A DNA stretch of 64,000 nt. It comes from Candidatus Zixiibacteriota bacterium. GTDB taxonomy: Bacteria > Zixibacteria > MSB-5A5 > WJJR01. The notes beneath the pieces were generated by a model. That model did no database searches and was not told the origin of the DNA. It saw only the letters and a list, made by a program, of their open reading frames with translations. The stretch is from assembly GCA_040752595.1 (NCBI GenBank), contig JBFMGX010000015.1:1-64000 (forward strand). Reading direction: 5' to 3'. This document shows positions 44,799 to 54,109 of the stretch, in pieces. The stretch's first letter is position 1. The number at the start of each line of letters is the position of its first letter. The position numbers and the translations under genes were made by a program.

Positions 44799-46706
44799 TT
44801 ACTGTGGAGTGGCTTCTCGAGATGAGCCATTCCCGGCCTTGAGATGGATCATAAGCAAACTGAGATCGGAGGCCGTGATCCCGGGGATGCGCGAGGCCTG
44901 GCCCAATGTCCGCGGACGGATTCGCTCGAGCTTCTCGATCGACTCACGGCGCAGACCACCCAGATCCCGATAGCCAATGTACTCCGGGACACGGAGGTCC
45001 TCCAGACGGCGAAACTGCTCGATCTGTTTGTCCTGCCTGGCGATATATCCATCGTACTTGATCGCGATCTCCACCGCTTCTGCCACCGCTGGATCGAGGC
45101 GCGGCAATCCCGGATCGAGCCCATAGAGCTCGTCAACCGTAACCTCAGGAATACGTAAGAGTTGGGCTACTGTCGCCCCACCCTGCCGTTTCAACCCATT
45201 GAAGGGGATGCGTTCAGCGGAAACCGTTGTCCGTTCAAACGAACCGACTTGGCGGTCGACCTCATCCCACTGTTGTTGCAGGCGGTCATACTCTTCCTGC
45301 GATATCAGGCCGAGACGGAGCGCATGCTGCGCCAAACGGCGTTCGGCGTTGTCCTCACGAAGGTGCAAACGGTGCTCGGCCCGCGACGTGAACATCCGGT
45401 ATGGCTCATCGACACCGAGCGTCACCAAGTCATCGATCATGACACCGATGTATGCCTCGGCGCGATCGAGGATGAATGGCTCCTCGCCACGGCATGACAG
45501 GACCGCATTGACGCCAGCGACGAATCCTTGCCCGGCGGCTTCCTCATACCCGGAGGTCCCATTGATCTGCCCGGCAAAGAAGAGGCTATCGATGAGCTTA
45601 GTCTCAAGCGTCGCTTTCAGTTGCGTCGGCGGGAAGAAATCGTATTCGACCGCATAACCAGGGCGATTCATCGCCACGTTCCTGAGAGCGGGAATCGTCC
45701 GGAGCGCCGCCAGTTGGATCTCGGCCGGGAGCGAAGTCGAAAAACCGTTGATGTAGATCTCGTCGGTGTCGAGTCCTTCCGGTTCGAGGAAGAGTTGATG
45801 ACGCGGCTTCTCAGCGAACTTCATCACTTTGTCTTCGACCGAGGGGCAATAGCGCGGGCCGATCCCGCTGATGCGTCCATTGTAGAGCGGCGAATGACCG
45901 ATGTTCGCGGCGATGAGCTCGTGGGTCTCTCTTGTTGTGTAGGTCAACCAGCAGACCGCGCGGTTCGCAACCGGGATCGGTTTACGGCGCGAGAATCCCT
46001 TGGGAGGTTCATCCCCGGGCTGTAAGTCGCAGAGGGATAAGTCGATCGTCCTGCCATCGAGACGCGGCGGCGTGCCGGTCTTGAGTCGTCCGACTTCGAA
46101 CCCGAGGTCGCGCAACTGACCTGATAGACCAAGCGCCGGCGGCTCGCCAATCCGTCCCGCAGGACGGGACTCGTCGCCGATGTGGATAACCGCTTCGAGG
46201 AATGTCCCGGCGCAGAGAACGACGGCGTCGGCGTCATACCGCCGACCCGATGTCCCAACGACTCCGACCGCGCGCCCGTTGCGAATCAAGATCGATTCGA
46301 TGCCATCGGCAACGATCTTGACGCCCTGCTCATTCTTTATATCCTCTTGTGCGACAGATTGATATAGCGCCCGATCGCACTGGCAGCGCGACGATTGGAC
46401 GGCGGGGCCTTTGCGGCGATTCAGCACCTTGAACTGGATTCCGGCGCGATCGGCCGAGTATCCCATCCGCCCGCCGAGGGCATCGAGCTCGCGCACAATC
46501 TGCCCCTTGCCGATCCCCCCAATCGCCGGATTGCACGACATCCTCCCGATTGCCTTCGGGTCCTGCGTGATGAAAGTGACCTCGGCCTGTGGTGAGCGCC
46601 CATGTCGAACCGCTTGTGGTGAGCGATCTTGCCGAACCACCGCCGCCGCCGCCTCGATCCCGGCATGTCCGCCACCAATGACAATGATGCGGGGGGAGGG
46701 TCGCAT
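44799..46706 (-). CDS. mnmG: tRNA uridine-34 carboxymethylaminomethyl synthesis protein MnmG (GidA), with an N-terminal repeat insertion
   Basis: 635 residues. The FAD site IVIGGGHAGIEAA, GRMSCNPAIGGIGKG, LKTGTPPRLDGRTID, NGTSGYEEAAGQG, MFTSRAEHRLHLR and the C-terminal MnmE-binding helices (EYIGYRDLGGL, QASRIPGIT) are all present, so the enzyme is complete. Unusually, residues ~25-41 (RQDRSPQAVRHGRSPQA) are an extra loop in the first beta-alpha unit encoded by two tandem copies of a dispersed intergenic repeat. With MnmE (48945) it forms cmnm5U34 in tRNA wobble positions. Confidence 0.96.
   Translation of the reverse strand: MRPSPRIIVIGGGHAGIEAAAAVVRQDRSPQAVRHGRSPQAEVTFITQDPKAIGRMSCNPAIGGIGKGQIVRELDALGGRMGYSADRAGIQFKVLNRRKGPAVQSSRCQCDRALYQSVAQEDIKNEQGVKIVADGIESILIRNGRAVGVVGTSGRRYDADAVVLCAGTFLEAVIHIGDESRPAGRIGEPPALGLSGQLRDLGFEVGRLKTGTPPRLDGRTIDLSLCDLQPGDEPPKGFSRRKPIPVANRAVCWLTYTTRETHELIAANIGHSPLYNGRISGIGPRYCPSVEDKVMKFAEKPRHQLFLEPEGLDTDEIYINGFSTSLPAEIQLAALRTIPALRNVAMNRPGYAVEYDFFPPTQLKATLETKLIDSLFFAGQINGTSGYEEAAGQGFVAGVNAVLSCRGEEPFILDRAEAYIGVMIDDLVTLGVDEPYRMFTSRAEHRLHLREDNAERRLAQHALRLGLISQEEYDRLQQQWDEVDRQVGSFERTTVSAERIPFNGLKRQGGATVAQLLRIPEVTVDELYGLDPGLPRLDPAVAEAVEIAIKYDGYIARQDKQIEQFRRLEDLRVPEYIGYRDLGGLRRESIEKLERIRPRTLGQASRIPGITASDLSLLMIHLKAGNGSSREATPQ
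46586..46638. repeat. Two tandem family 6 repeats inside mnmG
   Basis: CCTGTGGTGAGCG...TGTCGAACC (46586-46611) and CTTGTGGTGAGCG...TGCCGAACC (46613-46638) are 26-base units offset by 27 bases, so the reading frame is kept. The free-standing copy is at 35493-35523. Confidence 0.8.
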
Positions 46707-46920
46707 ACCGCAGAAACGTACGCCGGAGTGAGCTGTTTGAGCAAGCCGCTGATGTGAGACCTCATGTCATGTGCACGCCACGCGCCCTCGCGTGGCGCAG
46801 ATCCTGCGGGCAGCGCTGCCCAAGAAATCGCTGGATTTCTGAGTCATGACTGCGGAAATTGACTCCGCAAGGTCTACGGCTCTACAACGACACAACTTCA
46901 TCATCTAAAGGAGGCCTGCC

Positions 46921-48377
46921 ATGCGCAGCCGCGAACTGCTTCTCACCGGAACCGTGGTGGCGGTGATCACACTTCTGTGTGCCCCCGGAGCCGCGGGGGG
47001 GGGGGTGGACATGGGGCTACTGGCTACGAGACCCGACAATTGGAGTCGCAGACACCGGCGTATTTCCCGGGAACGGGACACTGGTATGAGTTGATTCCCT
47101 CGACCACGTGCTGGACTCAGGCGCGCGATTCCGCCACGGCGCGCGGTGGTTATCTGTCTACTGTCCTGTCCGGCGCGGAGAATGATTTCATAGTTGCCGA
47201 AGTACTCCCCAGTGACTTCATCGCATGGCTTGGAGGATATGAACCGAACAACGACGGAGACTGGTTGTGGTACACGGGCGAAGTCTGGTCATATACGAAC
47301 TGGCAACCGGGAGAGCCCAATAACGCCACTGGTCCCGAGAACCGTCTCCAGATCGTGACCCAACCGGGTTGGGAAGGGAGATGGAATGACGGAGTCGATT
47401 GTCACCCTGTGATGGGGTTTGTCGTTGAGTACGACTGCCTCTCGTCTACAGTCTTCGGTCCGGCGCTGCAGTTCGACGGTGTCGATGATTACGTCGAGGT
47501 CCCCCATTCTGCGGCTCTCAATCCGTCGCCGCAACTGACTGTCGAGGCACGGATAGTACTGGACTCTCTACCCGAGAGAAACGGATACGTCATAGTCTCC
47601 AAGTGGCGCAGTTCTTGGAACCCCAACGGGAGTTACCACTTCTGGGTTGCGGGCTCGACCCATCCGGACAGCCTCAAACTCGTGTTCCACACAGAAAGCG
47701 GCTACTGTTTTTCTGGCAAGACATTGAGTCCGTGCCGGACGTATCACGTTGCTGCAAGCGCGGACGGATCGAACATCCGGCTGTATATAGACGGGGTCTT
47801 GGACGGCACCGTAGCCGCGGGCCCGGCCCCAATGAATTCCGACCGCGTGCTGCTTATCGGCCGAAACAGCCACGGATTGATAGACCCTTTGCTTTCTGAC
47901 CACTTCCCCGGGCGCATAGATGAGGTGAGGATCAGCAACATCGCGCGGGATCCCTCTGAGTTCTGCATGACGGGAGAGTGCACACCGGATGGAAGCACGA
48001 TCGGTTTGTGGCACTTCGACGAGGCATCGGGTGATGTCGCTGTCGATGCTACTGGAGCCCACAACGGGGCAATCTACGGAGCGTCGCGTGTCGACAACTG
48101 CTTCTGCTGCAACAGCCCCTGCCATGGTGATCCCGTCTGCGACAGCGTCACCAACGTGCAGGACGTCGTCGAGACAATCAACGTCGCCTTCCGTGGATCT
48201 CCACCGATGTGCGATGTCGGTTGCCCGGCATCGCGCACCGACGTCAATTGCGATGGTGTCAGCACAATCCAGGATGTCGTGAAGATGGTGAACGTGGCGT
48301 TCCGCGGGGCCGATCCGGCGACGGAGTTCTGCGCTCCGTGCTTGACTTCGCCGCCGTTGCCGCGGGAATGTCCATAG
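46921..48377 (+). CDS. Secreted C-type lectin / LamG protein with a frame break at a G11 tract (possibly phase-variable)
   Basis: ATG 46921 follows a strong AAAGGAGG (46907-46914) and starts a signal peptide (MRSRELLLTGTVVAVITLL...APGAA). After the G11 run at 46995-47005 this frame soon stops; the main protein continues in another frame to 48377. One more G (12), or two fewer (9), would join them. The body has a C-type lectin domain with the sugar-site EPN motif (NWQPGEPNNATG) and WND (EGRWNDGVD), a LamG-like domain (ALQFDGVDDYVEVPHS) and a cysteine-framed dockerin-like tail (NVQDVVETINVAFRG, TIQDVVKMVNVAFRG). Homopolymer miscounting in the assembly is the alternative. The gap 46707-46920 shows no gene. 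Confidence 0.8.
46995..47005 (+). repeat. Poly-G tract (G11) at the signal-peptide boundary
   Basis: Eleven consecutive G bases, the longest homopolymer I see in the window, placed exactly where the signal-peptide frame and the lectin frame separate. Confidence 0.95.
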
Positions 48378-48399
48378 GCGAAGGTGGGCCATCCCATCG

Positions 48400-48944
48400 C
48401 AAGCGGTGGGGCACCCGGTATAGCACCCAAGAATCCCACCCTTCGGGTGGGGCACCGGAGATGCTCTTGGTGCCACGCACAAACTTGTTTGTGCGTGTCT
48501 TGATCGGGGACGGGATGCACGCACAAGCATCCCGACGTTGTCACGTAGGGATGCTCGTGCATGGTTCACCACGAGTGGCACCCGGCACCCGGTAGCGTGA
48601 AGAGACAGCAGATCCCTCGCTTCGTTCTGTCCGTGGGACAGAACTTCGCTCGGGATGACAGCGTGGTGTCGTGTTGGGAGGTTTGAGGGCGAACACGGGG
48701 GTTCGCCCCTACCCTTCGGCTTCGCTCAGGGCAAGCCCCTCGACGATGCTCGGGGCAAGCCCCTCGACGATACTCGGGGCAAGCGGGTGCAGCGGGGCGG
48801 CGCAGGGGCGTATGGCCATACGCCCCTGCGATGGAGGGCGACAGAATGGTGGGCGGAGCCCACCCTACGCTGTTCAATAGCTTCGTCTTCGTAGGGTGGG
48901 CTCCGCCCACCAACAACAGGCCCTGTCGGTGGGGCACCAAGACA
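48400..48944. repeat. Repeat-filled convergent intergenic region
   Basis: No gene is visible between the lectin stop and mnmE. The region holds CCCACCCTTCGGGTGGGGCACC, family 3 (48608-48662), three tandem family 2 fragments CTCGACGATGCTCGGGGCAAG (48711-48785), a GGGCGTATGGCCATACGCCC palindrome, and a 22-bp inverted repeat. Confidence 0.75.
48848..48911. repeat. Perfect 22-bp inverted repeat between convergent genes
   Basis: GGTGGGCGGAGCCCACCCTACG (48848-48869; given here as arms of GGTGGGCGGAGC plus CCACCCTACG) is exactly complementary to 48890-48911 across a 20-base spacer. It may act as a bidirectional transcription barrier. Confidence 0.85.
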
Positions 48945-50405
48945 TCACTTGCCGATGCAAAAGCTTGAGAAGATGTCAGACAGAATGTCCTCGGTCGTGG
49001 TTGTGCCGATGATTTCGCCCACGGCAATGGCGGCGCAATTGGCATCGAACGCGACCACCTCCGGTGAGCGGCCTTCGTTGAGCGATTCCCGGGCCTGAGC
49101 GATCGATTGTTGCGCGCGCAGCAGGGCATCGCGATGGCGGTCATTGATCACAATCGGCGCCGACTGACGATCGGTGTCGCAGGCGGCAATCCATTGCCTG
49201 ATCCTGTCGATTACGTTTTCGACGCCGTCGCCGGTTTGCGCGGAGATGCCGATGACCGGAGACGACGATGACAATGTCGCGAGATTGTGCGCGGCGACGT
49301 TGCGCACAGCGGCGGCAGGGTCGGCGAGCAGGTCGAGTTTGTTCACGGCAATCAGCCACGGGATCGAAAGATCGCGGAACGACTCGGGCGGCCGCTGGGG
49401 GAGCCACGCCATGCTTCCATCAATGAGCCAGATGGCTCCGTCGGCGGAGCGAACGGCGCCGTGCGAACGCTCGACGCCGATCTTCTCCACCAGGTCGGTG
49501 GCGTCGTGTATCCCGGCGGTGTCGATCAGACAGACAGGGTAGCCGTCGAGATTAATGAACTCGCGCAGGATGTCGCGGGTTGTACCGGGGATCTCGGTGA
49601 CGATGGCGCGTTCGTCCTGCGCCAGCCGGTTGAACAGAGTCGACTTGCCGACATTCGGCGGACCGGCGAGGACGACAACGAAGCCATCGCGCAGGATGCG
49701 GCCGCGGTTGTAGCCGGCCAGGAGTTGATCGATCTGCGTGGCAACGGCTTGGAAGCGTCGACCGACATCGGCGAGCTCGCGGGGGTCTAAGTCCTCCTCG
49801 GTGAAGTCGATCCCCATCTCGAGACGGGCCATGGCTGCGATCAGTTCCTCGCGGAGCCGGGCGATGGCGCTGTTGAGTGACCCCTGCAATTGGGCCAGGG
49901 CGGCACCGGCGGCTTCATCGGTCTTGGCGTTGGTGATCTCCGCAACTGCCTCGGCTTGAGTGAGATCGATCCGGCCATTGAGGAAGGCTCTGAGGGTGAA
50001 TTCTCCCGGAAGCGCCAATTCGGCGCCATTAGATGCCAATACGGCAGCGATGCGTCGAATGACGGTGGGCCCGCCGTGCCCGGTGATCTCCACCAAGTCT
50101 TCACCGGTGAATGACTTCGGCGCACGGAACAGCGATACGATCACCTCGTCGATTCTCGTGTCGGACGGTGTCTCGACGATGTATCCGTGGTGAATGGAAT
50201 ACCCCGGCTGGGAGGCGAGATTCGCGACATGGCTGGGTCGAAAGACCCGGTCGACGATGGCAATGGCCTCGGGACCGGAGAGACGGACGATCCCCAAGGC
50301 GCCGCGTCCGAGCGGGGTGGCGATGGCGCAGACCGTGCGGGTCAGATCGACTTTCGTGTAATCAGCGGCCAAGGGAACACCTGCTTTGGAGGTCCAAGAT
50401 GACAA
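48945..50405 (-). CDS. mnmE: tRNA modification GTPase MnmE (TrmE)
   Basis: 486 residues from ATG 50405; a later start near residue 18 (before VDLTRTVCAIATPLGRGALG) is possible because the first ~15 residues are atypical. The tetrahydrofolate-binding N-domain, the helical domain with HGGPTVIRRI and GEFTLRAFLNGRIDLTQAEA, the G domain (AGPPNVGKSTLFN, PGTTRD, DTAG, NKLD) and the terminal CIGK are all present. It pairs with MnmG for U34 modification. Confidence 0.96.
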   Translation of the reverse strand: MSSWTSKAGVPLAADYTKVDLTRTVCAIATPLGRGALGIVRLSGPEAIAIVDRVFRPSHVANLASQPGYSIHHGYIVETPSDTRIDEVIVSLFRAPKSFTGEDLVEITGHGGPTVIRRIAAVLASNGAELALPGEFTLRAFLNGRIDLTQAEAVAEITNAKTDEAAGAALAQLQGSLNSAIARLREELIAAMARLEMGIDFTEEDLDPRELADVGRRFQAVATQIDQLLAGYNRGRILRDGFVVVLAGPPNVGKSTLFNRLAQDERAIVTEIPGTTRDILREFINLDGYPVCLIDTAGIHDATDLVEKIGVERSHGAVRSADGAIWLIDGSMAWLPQRPPESFRDLSIPWLIAVNKLDLLADPAAAVRNVAAHNLATLSSSSPVIGISAQTGDGVENVIDRIRQWIAACDTDRQSAPIVINDRHRDALLRAQQSIAQARESLNEGRSPEVVAFDANCAAIAVGEIIGTTTTEDILSDIFSSFCIGK

Positions 50406-50622
50406 TCCTGCTTACGTAATATAGATTCCCGCCTGCGGGAATGGGAGCCCGATGCTTGGCGCGGGCGGTGGGACAAGCAGGGCAAATCTTCTCCGGAATT
50501 GTCTTGTCGGGTCGGCTCCAGGTGCGGTATCCTCCGGGATTGCCGGTGGCTTGGGGATGCGATCCGGTATCGTCGAAATCGTCAGATGTCCGGGCCGGTC
50601 TGAGCCCGGGGAGGGAGTCCCC

Positions 50623-51843
50623 ATGCATCGCATCAAGCACACGCTGCTGCTTTTGGCCATCGCGTTCGGTCTGGTCGGTCTGCCCCTCAGCGCTCAGGCG
50701 CAGCTCGGCGGCCTGAAGAAGGCGGCCAAGAAGAAGGTCGAAGAGAAGGCCAAGGAGAAAGTCGAGCAGACCGGCGAAGGCACCAGCGATCAGGAGCATG
50801 AGGAGAAGACCGACGCCGCCGAACAGCCAGGGGAGGAAGGTGCGGCCGAAGGCACGGCGGGCGAAGCCGCCTTGGAGAAGCCGGGCGGGGGAGTCTGGCT
50901 AAAGTACGACTTCGTACCCGGCGATCGGGTCATCTTCTTCGAAGATTTCACCCGCGACGAAGTGGGGAACTTCCCGCAACGGCTCGAATTGCTGAAAGGG
51001 AACATGGAAGTGGCGGAATGGAAGGGGATCCGCTGGCTGAGGGGCTCAACCTACTGCGATTTCGTCATTCCCCTTCCGGAGGTTCTGCCGAGTCGTTTCA
51101 CCTTCGAGTTTGACCTCTATGCCCCTTGGGAGTGGAACACGGTGGACATCTCCACCGTGTCGGAGGACGAAGACACCGGGGACGCGGAGCTCACCGAGGT
51201 CTGCTTTGCACCATGGGAGAGAGGCGGAGGTGTGAAGGTGTGGAGGAGCAAAGAGGCGCTGGCAATGGGAAAGGTTCCGGACACGGTCCTCAATGAGATC
51301 ATGCACTGCCGGGTGATGGCGGACGGGAAATACATGAAAGTCTACATCAATGAGACCCGGGTGGCGAATTTCCCGAACACGAATTTCGGGCGGTCCGACC
51401 GGCTGTACTTCTATGTCTCCGCCGAGGAGGAACGGCCGGCGATGTTTGCCAACTTCCGGATCGCGGCGAGCGACAAGAAGATGTACGACGCGCTGACCGC
51501 CAACGGCCGGGTGGCGACACAGGGGATCTTCTTCGATTCCGGCTCGGACAAGATCCGTCCCGAGTCGACGCCGACCTTGAAGGAGATAGGGCTGATGCTG
51601 AAGGACCATCCCGATCTGAAGCTGTTGATCGAAGGCCACACCGACAACGTCGGTGATGACGCCGCAAACCAGACCTTGAGTGAGAAACGGGCCAACGCGG
51701 TGCGCGATAATCTCATCAGTCAGTACGGGATTGAAGGAACGCGGCTGCAGGCCAAGGGATACGGCGAGACCAAGCCGGTCAGTTCCAACGACACGCCGGA
51801 GGGGCGTCAGAACAATCGGCGCGTGGAGTTGGTGAAGTTGTAG
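50623..51843 (+). CDS. OmpA-family outer-membrane/peptidoglycan-associated protein
   Basis: 406 residues from ATG 50623 (GGGAGGGAG upstream); signal peptide ends SAQAQ. A Lys/Glu-rich low-complexity stretch (~30-80) is followed by a ~170-residue jelly-roll-like domain (VIFFEDFTRDEVGNFP, FEFDLYAPWEW) and a C-terminal OmpA domain with IFFDSGSDKIRPEST, LIEGHTDNVGDD, LSEKRANAVRDNLI and GYGETKPVSSNDTPEGR. The OmpA part binds peptidoglycan through the HTDN/R pair. The jelly-roll may bind glycans (inference). Confidence 0.9.
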   Translation: MHRIKHTLLLLAIAFGLVGLPLSAQAQLGGLKKAAKKKVEEKAKEKVEQTGEGTSDQEHEEKTDAAEQPGEEGAAEGTAGEAALEKPGGGVWLKYDFVPGDRVIFFEDFTRDEVGNFPQRLELLKGNMEVAEWKGIRWLRGSTYCDFVIPLPEVLPSRFTFEFDLYAPWEWNTVDISTVSEDEDTGDAELTEVCFAPWERGGGVKVWRSKEALAMGKVPDTVLNEIMHCRVMADGKYMKVYINETRVANFPNTNFGRSDRLYFYVSAEEERPAMFANFRIAASDKKMYDALTANGRVATQGIFFDSGSDKIRPESTPTLKEIGLMLKDHPDLKLLIEGHTDNVGDDAANQTLSEKRANAVRDNLISQYGIEGTRLQAKGYGETKPVSSNDTPEGRQNNRRVELVKL

Positions 51844-51899
51844 CGGACTTGGCAGGATGCTGAGGAATCGTTCCACACTGTCATTCTAAACCGCGCCGT

Positions 51900-52005
51900 T
51901 CTTCGGCGGGGTGAAGAATCTGCTGTTTCTTCATCGGGGATGGAAAGCAGATCCTTCGCTTCATCCCGCCCGCCGCGGCGGGCGGGGTTCGCTCAGGATG
52001 ACAAT
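51900..52005. repeat. Dispersed repeat, family 3
   Basis: GGGTGAAGAATCTGCTGTTTC, AGATCCTTCGCTTCATCCCG, CCCGCCGC/GCGGCGGG and GGTTCGCTCAGGATGAC; the same order appears at 63195-63300. Confidence 0.75.
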
Positions 52006-52086
52006 GATGGTCAAATCGCGTTCTTCCTGAGTTGTTCAGCAACGTGTGACAAATCGACGAATCCACAAACCTGGAAAGGAACAGGC

Positions 52087-53697
52087 ATGAGGAAGCACTG
52101 GTTGGGACCGCTTCTGGCGATCGTGTTGCTGGGAGCGCTGTTGAATCTGTCCTGCGGAGGGAGCGACAAAGGCACCGGAACGACCTCCGACGGCGAGCCG
52201 CCGGCGTTGCCGGAGTTCGACTTCCCCGACAAGGTGGGCATTGCGCCGATCAACAGCGACGCGCAGGCGGCCAAAGATCTCGCCGAGAGCTATCTCGGCG
52301 CCGGGCTCGAGAACCTCGACTTGTCCTGGTTTTCGCCGAATGACGTCACCGACTGGGGCACAAAGACCGGCGGATGCTGGAACGGGGCGAACACGGGCTC
52401 GGGATGCACCTCGAACTATGACGTCTGCGACACGACCTCCGGGTACAAATGGACAGCCACGCTGGACGGCAATTGTGGCGGCCAGAAACCATACAGCAAC
52501 TGGGTCGCGACACACGGCGTCACGAGTACCGACGGCCGTACCGGCAATTTTGCATTCTATGTCGACAGCGGGATCGCCATCTCCCGGACCTTAACATACG
52601 CGGTCGCGGCCAACGACCAGTCCGGCAACCTGCAGGTCTATACCGGCGACGATGTGCCGGCCAACCTCCTGGCGACGCGGACGTTCACCTACAACGCCAA
52701 CCAGTCGCGGGACTACACCGGCGAGAATTACGCGTTCGGCTCCCTGGCCGCGGGCGTGGAGCGGGTCAAGTGGGAACTGCACCTGTCCCCCGATCCGGAT
52801 TCGGGTTGGATGAAGACCTACACATGGTCCGGATCGCCGGCACAATACCGCATGCGCAACCGGATCACCTGGGATGCCGATTCCTCTGGAAGTTGGATCG
52901 AGTATGACGCCAACAACCAGATTCTACACCAACACACATGGCAGAAGAGCACCTCACAACCGCCGCACCTGCGCGGACTCCAAATCCCGGACACCGTGGA
53001 CTTCTGCAGCGATGATCTTGATGCGCAGCAGGCGGAGACGATGGTCAAGGGAATCATCGCCGCCGCCAAGGGGTATGCCGCTCTCGGCATGGCGTACTTC
53101 GCGGCGTTGGATTCCGCGCAGTGGGGCAATGTGGTGAGCGGGTGCCGGTCATGGTCCTACGCCTATGGCGGTTGTTCGTGGCAGTACCAGGCCTGCGAGC
53201 AGGGGAACGACTACCATTGGACGTATGCGGTCGACGGGAGTTGCTTCGGTCAGGTCTACAACAATTGGACGGTCTTCCAAGGCACGACGAGCAGCGACGG
53301 GGCCACCGGCACGATGATCTTTTACGAGCTGAACTCCACGATTGTGCAGTCGACCTGGAAGTGGAGCGATGCGGCCGACGGGAAGTCGGGATGGTGGGAG
53401 TACTACGACGGCATCGAATCGCCGACGACTCTGCAGGTGCGTCTGACGTGGACGGAGAACGCCGGTGGCTCCTATGACGTGGTCTGGGAGAATTTCGACG
53501 CCGGGACACCGCAGTCGAAGTGGGTGCTGCACAAGTCGGCCGACGGCAGGTCCGGGACGATGACGTTCTGGGAGTACAACGAGACGACATCGACCTACTG
53601 GAAACAGCAGGAGATCATCTGGAACTCCGACTGCAGCGGTTCATCGACCTACTATGACGAAGAGGGGAACATCGTCTCACAGCAGACATGGCCGTAG
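52087..53697 (+). CDS. Repeat-containing surface lipoprotein of unknown function
   Basis: 536 residues from ATG 52087 (AAAGGAA upstream). A lipoprotein signal peptide ends LLNLSC (lipobox, Cys ~21). The mature protein contains two copies of a ~190-residue unit: WGTKTGGCWNG...GYKWTATLDGNCGGQ...YSNWVATHGVTSTDGRTGNFAFY aligns with WGNVVSGCRSW...DYHWTYAVDGSCFGQ...YNNWTVFQGTTSSDGATGTMIFY, each followed by KWELHLS or KWVLHKSADGRSG segments. It is rich in Trp, Tyr, Ser and Gly with paired cysteines, suggesting an outer-surface beta structure. I do not recognise a family. Confidence 0.78.
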   Translation: MRKHWLGPLLAIVLLGALLNLSCGGSDKGTGTTSDGEPPALPEFDFPDKVGIAPINSDAQAAKDLAESYLGAGLENLDLSWFSPNDVTDWGTKTGGCWNGANTGSGCTSNYDVCDTTSGYKWTATLDGNCGGQKPYSNWVATHGVTSTDGRTGNFAFYVDSGIAISRTLTYAVAANDQSGNLQVYTGDDVPANLLATRTFTYNANQSRDYTGENYAFGSLAAGVERVKWELHLSPDPDSGWMKTYTWSGSPAQYRMRNRITWDADSSGSWIEYDANNQILHQHTWQKSTSQPPHLRGLQIPDTVDFCSDDLDAQQAETMVKGIIAAAKGYAALGMAYFAALDSAQWGNVVSGCRSWSYAYGGCSWQYQACEQGNDYHWTYAVDGSCFGQVYNNWTVFQGTTSSDGATGTMIFYELNSTIVQSTWKWSDAADGKSGWWEYYDGIESPTTLQVRLTWTENAGGSYDVVWENFDAGTPQSKWVLHKSADGRSGTMTFWEYNETTSTYWKQQEIIWNSDCSGSSTYYDEEGNIVSQQTWP

Positions 53698-53724
53698 CGG
53701 CACCGCATGCACGCACGAATCCCG

Positions 53725-53760
53725 ACCCGCCCCGTCGAGTGACGGGGCGGGTTCTGTCTT
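53725..53760 (+). terminator. Rho-independent terminator after the lipoprotein
   Basis: ACCCGCCCCGTC (53725-53736) pairs perfectly with GACGGGGCGGGT (53741-53752) across a GAGT loop, followed by TCTGTCTT. Confidence 0.85.
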
Positions 53761-53873
53761 GCTTCGCATTGACATTGTCCCACGGCTCACGGGGGAGTTG
53801 AGAAAGTAGCCCTTGCGCGGTACGTGGGGCAGAAGTGTGGAGAATCCTGCTAAGAACAACCATTGTCAGCGTT

Positions 53874-53933
53874 GGTGGCGCAGGCATTCCTGCCTGCGCA
53901 TGATCATGGGCAGACAGGAATGTCTGCCCCACC
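53874..53933. repeat. Nested inverted repeats in the 53761-54109 gap
   Basis: GCGCAGGCA-TTCC-TGCCTGCGC and GGCAGACA-GGAA-TGTCTGCC lie within outer GGTGG/CCACC ends. No gene is visible in this gap. Confidence 0.7.
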
Positions 53934-54109
53934 AAGGGCCTTCTCAACACGCCCTTACGCCGTGGACTTTGATCTTGCGCCCCTTTGGGGCTAAAGCCCC
54001 TGGTCCCCGAAAGGCGATATCCGAGGTGCAGAGATTACACACCCGACCGTCTCCGAGGACGGTGCGTCCGGAAGACACGCTATACAATCACTGCCAAACT
54101 GGGGAATCA

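Noticed and set aside
46181-46189. TGTGGATAA, a perfect DnaA box
   Set aside because: It is a single site inside mnmG coding sequence with no cluster, AT-rich unwinding element or dnaA gene nearby, so it does not support an origin.
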